From an uncultured Candidatus Saccharibacteria bacterium (GTDB lineage: Bacteria; Patescibacteriota; Saccharimonadia; Saccharimonadales; Saccharimonadaceae): 63,990 nucleotides of DNA. The translations under genes and the position numbers were made by a program. This document shows positions 8,564-17,380 of this stretch, in pieces (positions within the stretch are counted from its first letter, which is position 1; every line of letters begins with the position of its first letter). The notes below the pieces were generated by a model, which made no database searches, had not been told where the DNA came from, and was given only the letters and a program-made list of their open reading frames with translations. The DNA is taken from positions 1 to 63,990 of the forward strand of contig CALHZK010000003.1 of assembly GCA_938040655.1 (NCBI GenBank). Direction: 5' to 3'.

Positions 8564-9523
8564 ATGACAGCGATAACCGTCCAGCCCCTCCCTGGCTACA
8601 AAGAAGTCAAGCCCTTCGTCTACGCAGGGTTCTTTCCGGTGTCTAATGAAGATTATAATGACCTCAAGGAGGCGATTGAGCGGCTGAGCTTGAGCGACAG
8701 TGCGCTGCAGTTCGAGCCAGAGAATTCGCCGGTGCTGGGTTATGGTGTGCGGATTGGCTTCTTAGGCCTCTTGCATATGGATATCATTCGTGAGCGGCTG
8801 GAGCGCGAGTATAATCTAGACCTCATCGTCACCAACCCAAGTACCGACTACCAAGTGAGCTTGACCAATGGCGATGAGCGAGATATCAAATCTGCTAGTG
8901 AACTGCCCGACCCAGCCCAGATCAAGGAGATTCGCGAGCCGTGGATTGATGGTGAGATCGTCGTGCCCCAAGATTACATCGGTGCGGTGATCCAGCTCAT
9001 CGTCAGTAAGCGCGGCCGGCAAAAGAACCTCAGTTACATCGACGAGCGTGCCCTTATCTCCTTTGCGGCACCACTGGCCAATCTCCTGACGGATTTTTAT
9101 GATCAGCTCAAATCTGTCACCAGTGGCTATGGGTCGTTTAACTACGAACTCGCCGGGTATCGGCCGGAGGATTTGGTGCGTGTGGATTTCTACGTGGCGG
9201 GTGAGATGGTCGATGCGCTCAGTGTGATGTGCCACCGCTCGGAGGCGCAACATTTAGGCCGCGAAATCGTCAAGAAGCTCAAGGATGTCGTGCCGCGCCA
9301 GAGTTTTGAGGTGGCACTGCAGGCGGCGATTGGCGGCAAGTTCATTGCCCGTGAAAATATTGGCGCCTACCGCAAAGATGTCACCGGCTATCTCTATGGC
9401 GGCGATGTCAGTCGCAAGAAGAAGCTCCTCGCTAAGCAGGCCCGTGGCAAGAAGCGGATGAAACGCTTTGGCAAAGTTGACATCCCGTCAGAAGCGTTTA
9501 CAATAATGCTCAGAAGGGATTAA
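8564..9523 (+). CDS. lepA: Elongation factor 4 (LepA), C-terminal half of a split gene: domains III, IV/V and the LepA-specific CTD
   Basis: This 319-residue ORF starts at the PLPGYKEVKPFVYAGFFPV segment, the normal beginning of LepA domain III. It continues through GYGVRIGFLGLLHMDIIRERLERE to the LepA-specific C-terminal signature (GGDVSRKKKLLAKQ...KKRMKRFG). It has no GTPase domain. Together with 4690-5667 it rebuilds a whole LepA with no evident loss. It has its own extended -10 (TTGCTATAAT, hexamer 8551-8556) ending 7 nt before the ATG, so it is expressed independently from a leaderless transcript. Conserved residues look intact, so I infer a functional two-polypeptide EF4 rather than a pseudogene. 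Confidence 0.9.
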   Translation: MTAITVQPLPGYKEVKPFVYAGFFPVSNEDYNDLKEAIERLSLSDSALQFEPENSPVLGYGVRIGFLGLLHMDIIRERLEREYNLDLIVTNPSTDYQVSLTNGDERDIKSASELPDPAQIKEIREPWIDGEIVVPQDYIGAVIQLIVSKRGRQKNLSYIDERALISFAAPLANLLTDFYDQLKSVTSGYGSFNYELAGYRPEDLVRVDFYVAGEMVDALSVMCHRSEAQHLGREIVKKLKDVVPRQSFEVALQAAIGGKFIARENIGAYRKDVTGYLYGGDVSRKKKLLAKQARGKKRMKRFGKVDIPSEAFTIMLRRD

Positions 9524-9524
9524 T

Positions 9525-9998
9525 GTGAGCACGACAACTGACACTAAACCAATTATTTATCTTGATATGGACGGCGTATTGGCTGATTTTTATTCGGCGC
9601 TCGCGAAAGTTTCACCGGAGATTCGTGCACAGTTTGCTGACCACCCCGAAGACATCCCGGGTTTCTTTGCGTTGATGGATCCGATACCGGGCGCTTTTGA
9701 GGCGGTTGACGCTCTGAAGGAGAAGTACGACCTCTATATTTTATCGTCATCACCATGGCATAATCCAACCGCGCTTGGTGATAAATTGGCGTGGATCAAG
9801 GATAATTTTGGTGGCGAGGGGCGCGATAATATCTTTTATCGAAAAGCAATTTTTTCGTCGGTAAAACATTTGAGCCTAGGTGATTATTTGATTGATGATC
9901 GAACAGCAAACGGTGCAGGTGATTTTCGTGGTAGGCATATTCACTTTGGTAGTGAGGAGTTTCCTGATTGGCATGCAGTCCTCGATGAGTTACTATAG
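9525..9998 (+). CDS. 5'(3')-deoxyribonucleotidase-like HAD phosphatase
   Basis: The HAD catalytic motif DMDGVLADF is at residues 14-22, followed by a small cap region, a motif II serine (LSSSPWHNP) and a late acidic motif (DYLIDDRTANGAGDF). This matches the NT5C/deoxyribonucleotidase group that dephosphorylates (deoxy)nucleoside monophosphates. The 157-residue length fits. The start is GTG, one base after the lepA C-terminal stop codon, so the two are probably co-transcribed. In an organism that scavenges nucleotides it would help balance dNMP pools (inference). Confidence 0.8.
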   Translation: MSTTTDTKPIIYLDMDGVLADFYSALAKVSPEIRAQFADHPEDIPGFFALMDPIPGAFEAVDALKEKYDLYILSSSPWHNPTALGDKLAWIKDNFGGEGRDNIFYRKAIFSSVKHLSLGDYLIDDRTANGAGDFRGRHIHFGSEEFPDWHAVLDELL

Positions 9999-10007
9999 AC
10001 AAATACT

Positions 10008-10736
10008 ATGATGAATATAGAAAAACTGATAGACGAGTATCAACCAACTGCTTCTACAATTGAGCTTGTGCGTTCAACGAAAATCGCTTTACTGGCTGGG
10101 ATCACCGGTGCAGGCAAGGACACGATCAAGAAACGCCTTCTGACGATGCCAGACTTTCGTGATATCGTATCGCACACTACGCGCTCGCCTCGCTATAATA
10201 ACGGCCAGCTCGAGCGTGATGGGTTTGACTATCATTTTATCGATATAGCCACGGCTCAGCAGATGCTCCTGCAGCAGGCATTTATCGAGGCGAAGTTTGT
10301 CCACGGTACAGTGTATGGGACATCGGCTGCTGAGCTACAGCGCGCTCACGACGCGGCTCAGATCGCTATCACCGATATCGATGTACAGGGGGTTGCCGAG
10401 TATGAGCAGCGGGCGCCTCAGAGTATCGCTATTTTTATTGTCCCACCAGATTACGCCACCTGGCTGGGCCGGCTCAAGAATCGATACGCAACTGAAGCGG
10501 ATTTCTGGGCAGAGTGGCCGACTCGTCGCCAATCGGCGATCAGCGAATTAACACACGCGCTTGAGGTGCCGTATTATCATGTGATTATTAATGATGACCT
10601 CGATAGAGCAGTCCGGGTGACTCGTGAGATTATCGAGCGAGGCGACTTATTTAATCGGCAAGATGACGAGGCTCGTTTAGCTGCTCGCCAACTACTCGAG
10701 GCGATCACGGCAGGGCATGATTCATTGACCCAGTAG
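10008..10736 (+). CDS. Guanylate kinase-like protein
   Basis: The P-loop reads GITGAGKDT (about residues 34-42). It is followed by SHTTRSPRYNNGQLERDGFDYHF-type sequence, FIEAKFVHGTVYGT and TDIDVQG, which are the successive GMP-binding and catalytic segments of guanylate kinase. At 242 residues it is longer than canonical Gmk (about 205), with an extra N-terminal stretch of about 25 residues and a diverged lid. It may be the cell's GMP kinase or a paralogue acting on another nucleotide. It starts 10 nt after the nucleotidase gene. Confidence 0.75.
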   Translation: MMNIEKLIDEYQPTASTIELVRSTKIALLAGITGAGKDTIKKRLLTMPDFRDIVSHTTRSPRYNNGQLERDGFDYHFIDIATAQQMLLQQAFIEAKFVHGTVYGTSAAELQRAHDAAQIAITDIDVQGVAEYEQRAPQSIAIFIVPPDYATWLGRLKNRYATEADFWAEWPTRRQSAISELTHALEVPYYHVIINDDLDRAVRVTREIIERGDLFNRQDDEARLAARQLLEAITAGHDSLTQ

Positions 10737-10761
10737 AGGCCCTTATGACATAATACGCCTC

Positions 10762-12162
10762 ATGAGGACGGCACAATCACGCAAAGCGTCGGCCGGCCGA
10801 CTGCTCCGGTCGACCTGGTCGTTTTCGGCGTTGGTTGACCAAGGCTTCTTTATTTTTGCCGGGTTGGCGTCATTCTGGCTGGCCTGGCTAGTGCTACGCG
10901 ATGGCTTGCACAGTGGCGTATGGTGGATGGTGGCCGTGTTCGTAATTGTCTGGGCGATCACTTCATACTTGGCGCTACCGCGGCTGCATCGTATTTTGAC
11001 AAGTATTTATGTACCGAATTATTTTATTGGCCGGGCTCGGACAGCCGATGGTTTGTTGGGTGACCCGGTGAATCTGGCGGTTCGAGGGAGTGAGCGGCAG
11101 ATTCATAAAGTGATGACCGATGCGGGCTGGACGCTAGCTGACGAGATTACTCTACGCTCTTCGTGGCGGATGATTATCGCGACAATTATGCGCCGCAGCT
11201 ATGTCAACGCGCCGGTGTCGTCGCTGTTCTTATTTGGCCGGCGGCAAGATTTTGCCTACCAGCAGGAGATCGACGGGAATCCAGGTAAGCGGCACCATGT
11301 CCGCTTCTGGCATTGCCCAAAAGGGTGGCTACTCCCTGGGGGTCATCGGGTGGACTGGCTGGCGGCCGGTACGTATGACAAAAGCGTTGGCTTGTCGCTG
11401 CTGACTTTTCAGGTGACGCATAAGATTGATGAAAATACTGATATCGAGCGCGACTACATCATCAAGACGATTACTGACCACACCAAGTCAGTGCAAGTGC
11501 TGCTGCTGAAAGATTTTTCGACCGGCTATCACGCGAGGAACGGTGGCGGCGACAGTATCCGGACCGATGGCGACCTGCCAGTTTTAGAGCTGAAGGGCAT
11601 CCGTGCAGCCTCGGCCGAAGAGTTAGTGCAGCGGACTGGCTTGATTTTTGACACAACAATTCATGATCGTCGGCCAATTGGCTATGAGGCAACGCTGAGT
11701 GATGTCTGGAGTCGGCGGCCGGTCCAGATTGTCATCGGGGCGATTTTGATGGTTGTGGTGATTATTCAGGGTGGTATGGATTTGGCTTATAATGTTTTTC
11801 ATTGGCAACACGCCATACACGACCCGTCGTTTCAGGGGGATGTCGTCACCTCCACGACTGAACTATTAGTGGCGAGTGTGCTCGAGATAGTTGTTTTCTT
11901 GATCGAGCTGTTCTTGGTGGTGATGGTCTTGCGGGGGAGTAATCGGGCCCGGATTAGCTTGTTGGTGATATCTAGCTTGATGGTGCTCTCGGCAACGTCG
12001 GCGGCGACGATCGGCAAAATGAACTTCGTGATGCTCTATACTCTCGCGCTCATCGGTGCGCATATCATCATCGTCTTGTTGTTTTCTTCAGATGAGGCGC
12101 GGCGTTTCACCAAAACTCGCACCCAACTGGCTCGGTTAGCTCGGCATACCAAAACCCACTAG
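10762..12162 (+). CDS. Membrane protein with LssY_C-like domain
   Basis: The 466-residue protein has two N-terminal membrane segments (about residues 27-46 and 53-72), a soluble middle domain and three or four C-terminal membrane segments. The middle domain carries sequence typical of LssY_C (GDPVNLAVRGSERQIHKVM... GWTLADEITLRSS). That domain is also found attached to PAP2 phosphatases and DedA proteins, but its biochemical role is unknown. A CATAAT -10 (10749-10754) ends 7 nt before the ATG, predicting a leaderless mRNA. It precedes the hrcA operon by 42 nt. Confidence 0.75.
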   Translation: MRTAQSRKASAGRLLRSTWSFSALVDQGFFIFAGLASFWLAWLVLRDGLHSGVWWMVAVFVIVWAITSYLALPRLHRILTSIYVPNYFIGRARTADGLLGDPVNLAVRGSERQIHKVMTDAGWTLADEITLRSSWRMIIATIMRRSYVNAPVSSLFLFGRRQDFAYQQEIDGNPGKRHHVRFWHCPKGWLLPGGHRVDWLAAGTYDKSVGLSLLTFQVTHKIDENTDIERDYIIKTITDHTKSVQVLLLKDFSTGYHARNGGGDSIRTDGDLPVLELKGIRAASAEELVQRTGLIFDTTIHDRRPIGYEATLSDVWSRRPVQIVIGAILMVVVIIQGGMDLAYNVFHWQHAIHDPSFQGDVVTSTTELLVASVLEIVVFLIELFLVVMVLRGSNRARISLLVISSLMVLSATSAATIGKMNFVMLYTLALIGAHIIIVLLFSSDEARRFTKTRTQLARLARHTKTH

Positions 12163-12185
12163 CACTCTCTTGCAACGAGTGCTAA
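12159..12185 (+). promoter_or_regulatory. CIRCE operator of hrcA
   Basis: CTAGCACTC at 12159-12167, a 9-nt spacer, then GAGTGCTAA at 12177-12185. Only the first base departs from the consensus palindrome bound by HrcA. The -35 (TTGCAA, 12170-12175) lies inside the operator, and TATAAT follows at 12193-12198 with a 17-nt spacer, so repression by promoter occlusion is expected. Confidence 0.95.
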
Positions 12186-12204
12186 GGACTGCTATAATCG
12201 GGCC

Positions 12205-12933
12205 ATGACTGAGCGTCAGACGGCAATTTTGATCGCTATTATCGAGCAATACGCTGAGGTGGCAGCGCCGGTTGGTAGTGTCACGCTGGCGAAATTGTTC
12301 GGGGTGTCGAGTGCAACGATTCGATCGGAAATGGCCAAGCTGGAAGAGCTCGGACTGATCACTCATCCGCATACCAGTGCAGGGCGAATTCCGACTGATC
12401 AGGGCTATCGTTTTTATGTCAATCGGTTGACTGAGCGAGACCACCAGCAACTACCGGACGGGCGAGAGCCAGCCTCGGTCGATCGCGGTGCGAGAGCGAT
12501 CGAAGCGCGTGTCCAGACGCATTTAGATCGAGCAGACCAAGCGATTCGTAGTGCAGTCGACAGTCTAGTTGAGCTGACGCACAATATGGGCCTGGCAACA
12601 ATTGGCGATGAGCTATACTTGAATGGTATTGGCAATTTATTTTCTCATCCAGAATTTTCGAGTGGCATGCATGTGCAGGCTGTCGCGCGGCTGATTGACA
12701 ATCTTGAGCCGTGGCTCCGTGAGGTGGCACCGAATGAACCACTGAACGTCTATATCGGCGCCGAGAACCCAATCGGCAAGGGCAGTGGTGCGAGTTTAAT
12801 TATCAGTCGGTTTCGTTCGCCGTTTTCTGACCGGAGCTATATCGGTATTCTTGGACCAACCCGCCAGAGTTATGCCAAGGTGATGCGGCTGGTGCGCCAC
12901 ACTGGCGCCATGCTCGAGACGGTATTAGAATAA
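12205..12933 (+). CDS. hrcA: Heat-inducible transcription repressor HrcA, short form
   Basis: HrcA binds CIRCE elements and represses chaperone operons. The N-terminal winged helix is clear (SVTLAKLFGVSSATIRSEMAKLE, then the wing PHTSAGRIPTDQGYRFYV). The C-terminal segment keeps the GPTRQSYAKVM motif of the GAF-like core. At 242 residues it is about 100 shorter than B. subtilis HrcA (343), so the inserted dimerisation domain seems lost or reduced. A CIRCE overlaps its own promoter (autoregulation). TATAAT ends 6 nt before the ATG, so the transcript should be leaderless. grpE follows 26 nt downstream. Confidence 0.95.
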   Translation: MTERQTAILIAIIEQYAEVAAPVGSVTLAKLFGVSSATIRSEMAKLEELGLITHPHTSAGRIPTDQGYRFYVNRLTERDHQQLPDGREPASVDRGARAIEARVQTHLDRADQAIRSAVDSLVELTHNMGLATIGDELYLNGIGNLFSHPEFSSGMHVQAVARLIDNLEPWLREVAPNEPLNVYIGAENPIGKGSGASLIISRFRSPFSDRSYIGILGPTRQSYAKVMRLVRHTGAMLETVLE

Positions 12934-12959
12934 CAGGACTAAGTACGAAGGAGTAAGCT

Positions 12960-13427
12960 ATGGCAAAAAGCAAAAAAGTAGAAGAACTGGAGCAGAAAGT
13001 TGCCGAATTGACAGCTGATGTGCAGCGGACGCGAGCTGACTTTGAAAATTATCGGAAACGAGTTGACCTCGAGAAACAGGCGGCGCAGCAGACTGGCCAG
13101 ACAAAGGCTATCCTCAAACTATTGCCAGTACTCGATACTATTGAGCGAGCAGCTGCCCACATACCAGACGATATTGCTGAGCACACCTGGGCAAAGGGCG
13201 TAGCTGCCATGGCCAAAAAGCTTCAAAAGATGACTGACGACCTCGGCCTCGAGCGGATCAAGATTACTCCAGAAAAAACCGCCTTTGACCCGACTCGACA
13301 CAATGCGATTTCGATGGAAGACGGGCAAGGCGAGCGCCAGGTGGTCGTCGAGGAGCTGCAGGCTGGCTACCTGCTTGACGGTCAGCCAGTGCGCGAGGCG
13401 ATGGTGCGAGTGGCTCACCGGCCGTAG
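12960..13427 (+). CDS. grpE: Nucleotide exchange factor GrpE
   Basis: GrpE releases ADP from DnaK. The 155-residue protein begins with a charged coiled coil (KVEELEQKVAELTADVQRTR), followed by the conserved ADFENYRKR segment and a C-terminal beta domain (TAFDPTRHNAIS... AGYLLDGQPVREAMVRV). The start ATG is preceded by AAGGAG. It is in an operon with hrcA, hence under CIRCE control. Confidence 0.95.
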   Translation: MAKSKKVEELEQKVAELTADVQRTRADFENYRKRVDLEKQAAQQTGQTKAILKLLPVLDTIERAAAHIPDDIAEHTWAKGVAAMAKKLQKMTDDLGLERIKITPEKTAFDPTRHNAISMEDGQGERQVVVEELQAGYLLDGQPVREAMVRVAHRP

Positions 13428-13447
13428 TATCTGATATAATACATTTT

Positions 13448-14308
13448 ATGAAAAAGCTAATTATTGTCATAACTATGATGGCGTTGGTCAGTTCATCACT
13501 ACTGGCGCTGCCGACCCAGGCGCTTAGGGTGCCCCGAGTGAGAAGCCACTCTCATACTAACAGTCAGCCAATTAACCAGGATGACATCTCGCGGCTTGAC
13601 CGCGTTGACCAGAAGCTAAATAAATTCTTGAAGGTCTACCAAGAAGACAGTGCGACTGTCAGAGAAGTGCGTGAAGCAGCAATTGATGCTCGGCTGGAGC
13701 TCGATACGCTGAAGGGAGTACAGTTCTCTAAAGGGCTTGGAGACGGCTACCTGAAGGCAGCTGATGGCATCAAAGCGAAAGCTGGTGAGCTTGCAGAATT
13801 ACTCAAACAGCTAGTGACATCTCTAAGGTCGAGTAACGACGCGCAGACCAAAGAGTTTTTGAATAAGCAATTTCCTGATAAGTTTAATAATGCACTAAAA
13901 GAGTATCACGCCGCAATCGAAGCGCTGAATAAGGCGGTTGACGAGGCCAACAAATCGCAAGCACGAACCCACAATTTACTATATCTCGGCCAGGTGGCCG
14001 TGGCGGTCATCGTGGCTGTGGCAGCCTTTGTCTGGGCCTTTCGCAAGAAGGAGCCAACCGCTTCACTCACCAAGGCACGCCGCCTATTCGCCTACTGCTC
14101 CGTGGTGCCAGTGATCGCCACTGGTATTATGTACGGGTCATCGGTAATGTCTGGTACAGTGCAGACTGGCAAGGATAGTGGGATGAGCCTCCTTTATACT
14201 TTGGTACTGGTCGGGGTAGGTGGCATGATTCATGCTGGCCGCACCTATTACCGTCTGAAGAAAGAGCTTGCGGCCAGTGGTGCACCGCAGCCGGGAGCGT
14301 CGCTCTAA
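13448..14308 (+). CDS. Hypothetical exported coiled-coil membrane protein between grpE and dnaK
   Basis: No family recognised. A signal peptide (KKLIIVITMMALVSSSLLALPTQA) leads into a helical, charged region (residues 40-170) predicted to be coiled coil. Three hydrophobic segments (about 178-198, 214-234, 247-262) and a short cytoplasmic tail follow. Its own promoter TATAAT (13435-13440) ends 7 nt before the ATG, so it is leaderless and apparently not heat-shock controlled, although it sits within the chaperone cluster. Confidence 0.7.
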   Translation: MKKLIIVITMMALVSSSLLALPTQALRVPRVRSHSHTNSQPINQDDISRLDRVDQKLNKFLKVYQEDSATVREVREAAIDARLELDTLKGVQFSKGLGDGYLKAADGIKAKAGELAELLKQLVTSLRSSNDAQTKEFLNKQFPDKFNNALKEYHAAIEALNKAVDEANKSQARTHNLLYLGQVAVAVIVAVAAFVWAFRKKEPTASLTKARRLFAYCSVVPVIATGIMYGSSVMSGTVQTGKDSGMSLLYTLVLVGVGGMIHAGRTYYRLKKELAASGAPQPGASL

Positions 14309-14337
14309 TTACGCCATAGGAGAGCCGAAAAAATGAA

Positions 14338-14364
14338 TTAGCACTCTTGACATAGGAGTGCTAA
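14338..14364 (+). promoter_or_regulatory. CIRCE operator 1 of dnaK
   Basis: A perfect consensus: TTAGCACTC (14338-14346), 9-nt spacer, GAGTGCTAA (14356-14364). The spacer holds the -35 TTGACA (14347-14352). The -10 TACAAT is at 14371-14376. Confidence 0.97.
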
Positions 14365-14384
14365 TTCATTTACAATAAAGCATG

Positions 14385-14411
14385 TTGGCACTCATTGTAA
14401 AAGAGTGCTAA
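14385..14411 (+). promoter_or_regulatory. CIRCE operator 2 of dnaK
   Basis: TTGGCACTC (14385-14393), 9-nt spacer, GAGTGCTAA (14403-14411). It starts just downstream of the expected transcription start, so dnaK has one operator on the promoter and a second over the early transcript. The centre-to-centre distance is 47 bp. Confidence 0.93.
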
Positions 14412-14454
14412 AATGACAGTAGTGCTAACGCGCATTATAAATAAGGAGGAAACT

Positions 14455-16374
14455 ATGGGAAAAATCATCGGTATCGACTTAGGGACGACCAACTCGGCCT
14501 TTGCCTATATGCTGGCGGGCAAGCCAGAGGTGATCGCCAACGCCGAAGGCAACCGCACCACGCCGAGTGTGGTGGCGGTCAACAAGGCTGGTGACCGGCT
14601 GGTTGGGCAAGTTGCCCAGCGCCAGCGAGTGACGAACCCGAAGAACACTATTTACGGCGTCAAACGTTTGATTGGTCGAAAATGGTCTGACAAAGAAGTT
14701 CAGAACGACCATGACATCATGCCGTTTGAGATTGTCAAAAAAGGCGATGGCGTAGCAGTTACGCTAGGCGACAAAGACTACACGCCAGAAGAAGTCAGCG
14801 CAATGATTCTCAGCAAGATCAAGGCTGATGCTGAAGCGTTCTTGGGGGAGAAGGTGACCGAGGCGGTCATCACGGTGCCGGCGTACTTTGATGATTCACA
14901 GCGCCAGGCTACCAAAGACGCCGGTAAGATCGCTGGCCTTGAGGTGAAGCGGATCATCAATGAGCCAACTGCTGCGGCACTGGCCTATGGTCTTGAAGGC
15001 AAGAAAGACGAGAAGATCGCGGTGTTTGACCTCGGCGGCGGGACATTTGATGTGTCAATCCTTGAGTTGGGTGACGGTGTGTTCGAGGTTCGCTCAACCA
15101 ATGGTGATACCCACCTCGGCGGTGAAGACTTTGATAACCGAATTGTGAATCATTTCCTTGAGGTATTCAAGAAAGAGGAGGGTGTCGATCTCAAGAGCGA
15201 CAAAGCAGCGATGCAGCGCCTGAAGGACGAGGCGGAAAAGGCCAAAAAAGAGCTTTCAAGCACGAATTCATACGAGGTTAACCTGCCGTTCATCACTGCT
15301 GATGCTGACGGGCCAAAGCACTTTGAATACACCTTGACTCGGGCCAAGCTAGAGGGGCTGGTCAAGGACTTGATCGACCGACTAGCTGAGCCGGTTGAGA
15401 AAGCGCTCAAAGACGCCAGCCTCAAGCCGAGTGAGATCGATGAGATTGTCTTGGTTGGCGGTATGACCCGGATGCCAGCAGTTGTCGACAAAGTGAAGGC
15501 GATTTTTGGGAAAGATCCGCTCAAGGGGGTGAACCCAGATGAGGTGGTGGCAGTCGGAGCAGCGATCCAAGGTGGGGTACTGGCCGGTGACGTCAAGGAC
15601 GTGCTGCTACTCGATGTGACACCGCTGACGCTCGGTATCGAGACAGCTGGTGGTGTCCGCACTCCGATGATTGATCGCAATACGACCGTGCCGACCTCGA
15701 AGAGCCAAGTATTCTCGACCTACGCTGACAATCAGCCACAGGTTGAGATCCATGTCCTGCAAGGGGAGCGCGAGATGGCGGCTGACAATAAATCACTCGG
15801 TACCTTTATCTTGGACGGTATCGCACCGGCGCCACGCGGCGTGCCACAGATCGAGGTGACATTTAATCTCGACGCCAATGGTATTCTGAATGTCAGCGCC
15901 AAAGACAAAGGCACCGGCAAAGAGCAGTCAATCACTATCCAAGATAGCGGCAACATGAGCAAAGAGGATATCGAAAAGGCTCAAAAAGACGCTGAGCTAC
16001 ATGCTGACGAAGACAAGAAAAAGCGTGAATCAGTCGATGCCCGCAATCAGCTAGAAAACGCTATCTATCAGGCTGAGAAAATGCCAGATGAATTCAAAGA
16101 CAACATAACCGATGAGGATAAGAAAGTTGTCGCTGAGGCGGTCGAGGCGGCCAAGAAAGTCAAGGACGACGACAAAGCTGACACAGAGGCTCTAGAAAAG
16201 GCTGCCAAAGCATTGCAAGACGCTATCATGCCAATAGGCGCCAAGCTCTACCAGGCAGCTGCGAACGATAAGGCGACCGACGGCGAGACGACGACTACCC
16301 GGAAAACCGCTGATAAGGATGAGCCGGTCGAAGGCGAAGTAGTCGACGATAAGGATAAGAAAAAGAAGAAATAA
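14455..16374 (+). CDS. dnaK: Chaperone DnaK (Hsp70)
   Basis: Full-length Hsp70 of 639 residues. The nucleotide-binding domain shows IGIDLGTTNS at the N terminus, then AVITVPAYFDDSQRQATKDAG and VFDLGGGTFDVSIL. The linker DVLLLDVTPL is followed by the substrate-binding domain and a lysine-rich tail. The ATG at 14455 is chosen because it puts the IGIDLGTT motif at the usual place and has AAGGAGG upstream. An upstream in-frame ATG at 14413 lies within the leader. Two CIRCE operators control it. Unlike most genes here it has a leader and a strong ribosome-binding site. Confidence 0.98.
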   Translation: MGKIIGIDLGTTNSAFAYMLAGKPEVIANAEGNRTTPSVVAVNKAGDRLVGQVAQRQRVTNPKNTIYGVKRLIGRKWSDKEVQNDHDIMPFEIVKKGDGVAVTLGDKDYTPEEVSAMILSKIKADAEAFLGEKVTEAVITVPAYFDDSQRQATKDAGKIAGLEVKRIINEPTAAALAYGLEGKKDEKIAVFDLGGGTFDVSILELGDGVFEVRSTNGDTHLGGEDFDNRIVNHFLEVFKKEEGVDLKSDKAAMQRLKDEAEKAKKELSSTNSYEVNLPFITADADGPKHFEYTLTRAKLEGLVKDLIDRLAEPVEKALKDASLKPSEIDEIVLVGGMTRMPAVVDKVKAIFGKDPLKGVNPDEVVAVGAAIQGGVLAGDVKDVLLLDVTPLTLGIETAGGVRTPMIDRNTTVPTSKSQVFSTYADNQPQVEIHVLQGEREMAADNKSLGTFILDGIAPAPRGVPQIEVTFNLDANGILNVSAKDKGTGKEQSITIQDSGNMSKEDIEKAQKDAELHADEDKKKRESVDARNQLENAIYQAEKMPDEFKDNITDEDKKVVAEAVEAAKKVKDDDKADTEALEKAAKALQDAIMPIGAKLYQAAANDKATDGETTTTRKTADKDEPVEGEVVDDKDKKKKK

Positions 16375-16395
16375 CTTGTATCCTCTCACTATGCA

Positions 16396-16424
16396 GAATA
16401 CACCCCTGATAGGGGTGTATTCTT
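16396..16424 (+). terminator. Terminator hairpin after dnaK
   Basis: A perfect 11-bp stem GAATACACCCC/GGGGTGTATTC with a 5-nt loop spans 16396-16422, between the convergent dnaK and the gene at 16426-17301. The poly-T tract is weak on both strands. Confidence 0.6.
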
Positions 16425-16425
16425 G

Positions 16426-17301
16426 TCAGGAGTGAACTAGTGAGGGTCGCGAGCAGGAAAGCAGGGCTAGCCCCGGGAGGAGAGCGCGGAGCCTCTGTAG
16501 ATTTTGCGGCGCCTTTTCCTTTGCCGGCGCCTCGACTATTGGTCTTGTCATACAGTCAGCCAGGGCGATATCTGCCATCTCTTTGCTGAGATGAGCGAGC
16601 GCTACCTGCTCACGGGCTACCTCTAGGTAGCTGATATCTAAGATTGCTGATGACTGCTTGTAGGTATCAGTCAACCAGCTGATCGACCGGCCATGGTATT
16701 GCTCATCGAGCGTGGTACTGATACGCCGCTGGTCGCGCAGGGGCCGATTATCTATTTGCGGGCGGCAATGCGGCGACATGTTTTCGTAACGAGACGGCTT
16801 CAGGATGAGATTCAGTTGCCTGGCGACATCAATGACGGCGCCAAGCATCCCGTGCTGCTTTGCGACACCAGTTTCTAGGTCCAGCTCTACTGCCAACCAG
16901 GCATCAGGGTCGTCACGCCAGTTATCTTTCATGACCGATATGGCTGAGTAATGAAAACGGCCGGGCCGCTTGGTATCTGGCTCGACCTTAATCCCGGCGG
17001 TGACCGGCACAGTGTAGACGTAGTGGCGGCCGTCAATATCGCGCTCTGGCCAAGGGTGGTGTCCGCCAAAGCGCCTCTGCCGGTCATCATCGCCCATGGT
17101 CAGGTATTTCATAGCCAAAACCCACTCGGCGAGCTGGGGATCCTGTTCGATCTGTTCTGCCAGCGGCACCAGGGCGTTCACCGCCGCTTTATGAGGATTC
17201 GTCGGGTCTTCTGGGTCGACGAACTCCCGGTACCGATGGTCGCATATGAAGGGGTATGCGTCCGAGTCAAACGGTTGGTTTGCGGTCTCTGGTGATGCCA
17301 T
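16426..17301 (-). CDS. Hypothetical protein
   Basis: I do not recognise the family. The 291-residue product is soluble, without signal peptide or membrane segments. It is rich in Asp, His and Trp in the middle (DRQRRFGGHHPWPERDIDG, DNWRDDPDAWLAVELDLETG). The ATG is preceded by AAGGAC. It is the only reverse-strand gene among the chaperone genes and lies between dnaK and dnaJ, divergent from dnaJ. Confidence 0.65.
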   Translation of the reverse strand: MASPETANQPFDSDAYPFICDHRYREFVDPEDPTNPHKAAVNALVPLAEQIEQDPQLAEWVLAMKYLTMGDDDRQRRFGGHHPWPERDIDGRHYVYTVPVTAGIKVEPDTKRPGRFHYSAISVMKDNWRDDPDAWLAVELDLETGVAKQHGMLGAVIDVARQLNLILKPSRYENMSPHCRPQIDNRPLRDQRRISTTLDEQYHGRSISWLTDTYKQSSAILDISYLEVAREQVALAHLSKEMADIALADCMTRPIVEAPAKEKAPQNLQRLRALLPGLALLSCSRPSLVHS

Positions 17302-17380
17302 ATGATGTCCTTAAATAAGTGTCATTGCGTACCTTTTGTATACCATGAAACAGCCAAAAAAACAATACCCTTATCCCCTT

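Noticed and set aside
15150..15680. Reverse-strand ORF of 176 codons inside dnaK
   Set aside because: It is antisense to a conserved Hsp70 coding region, without promoter, ribosome-binding site or motif.
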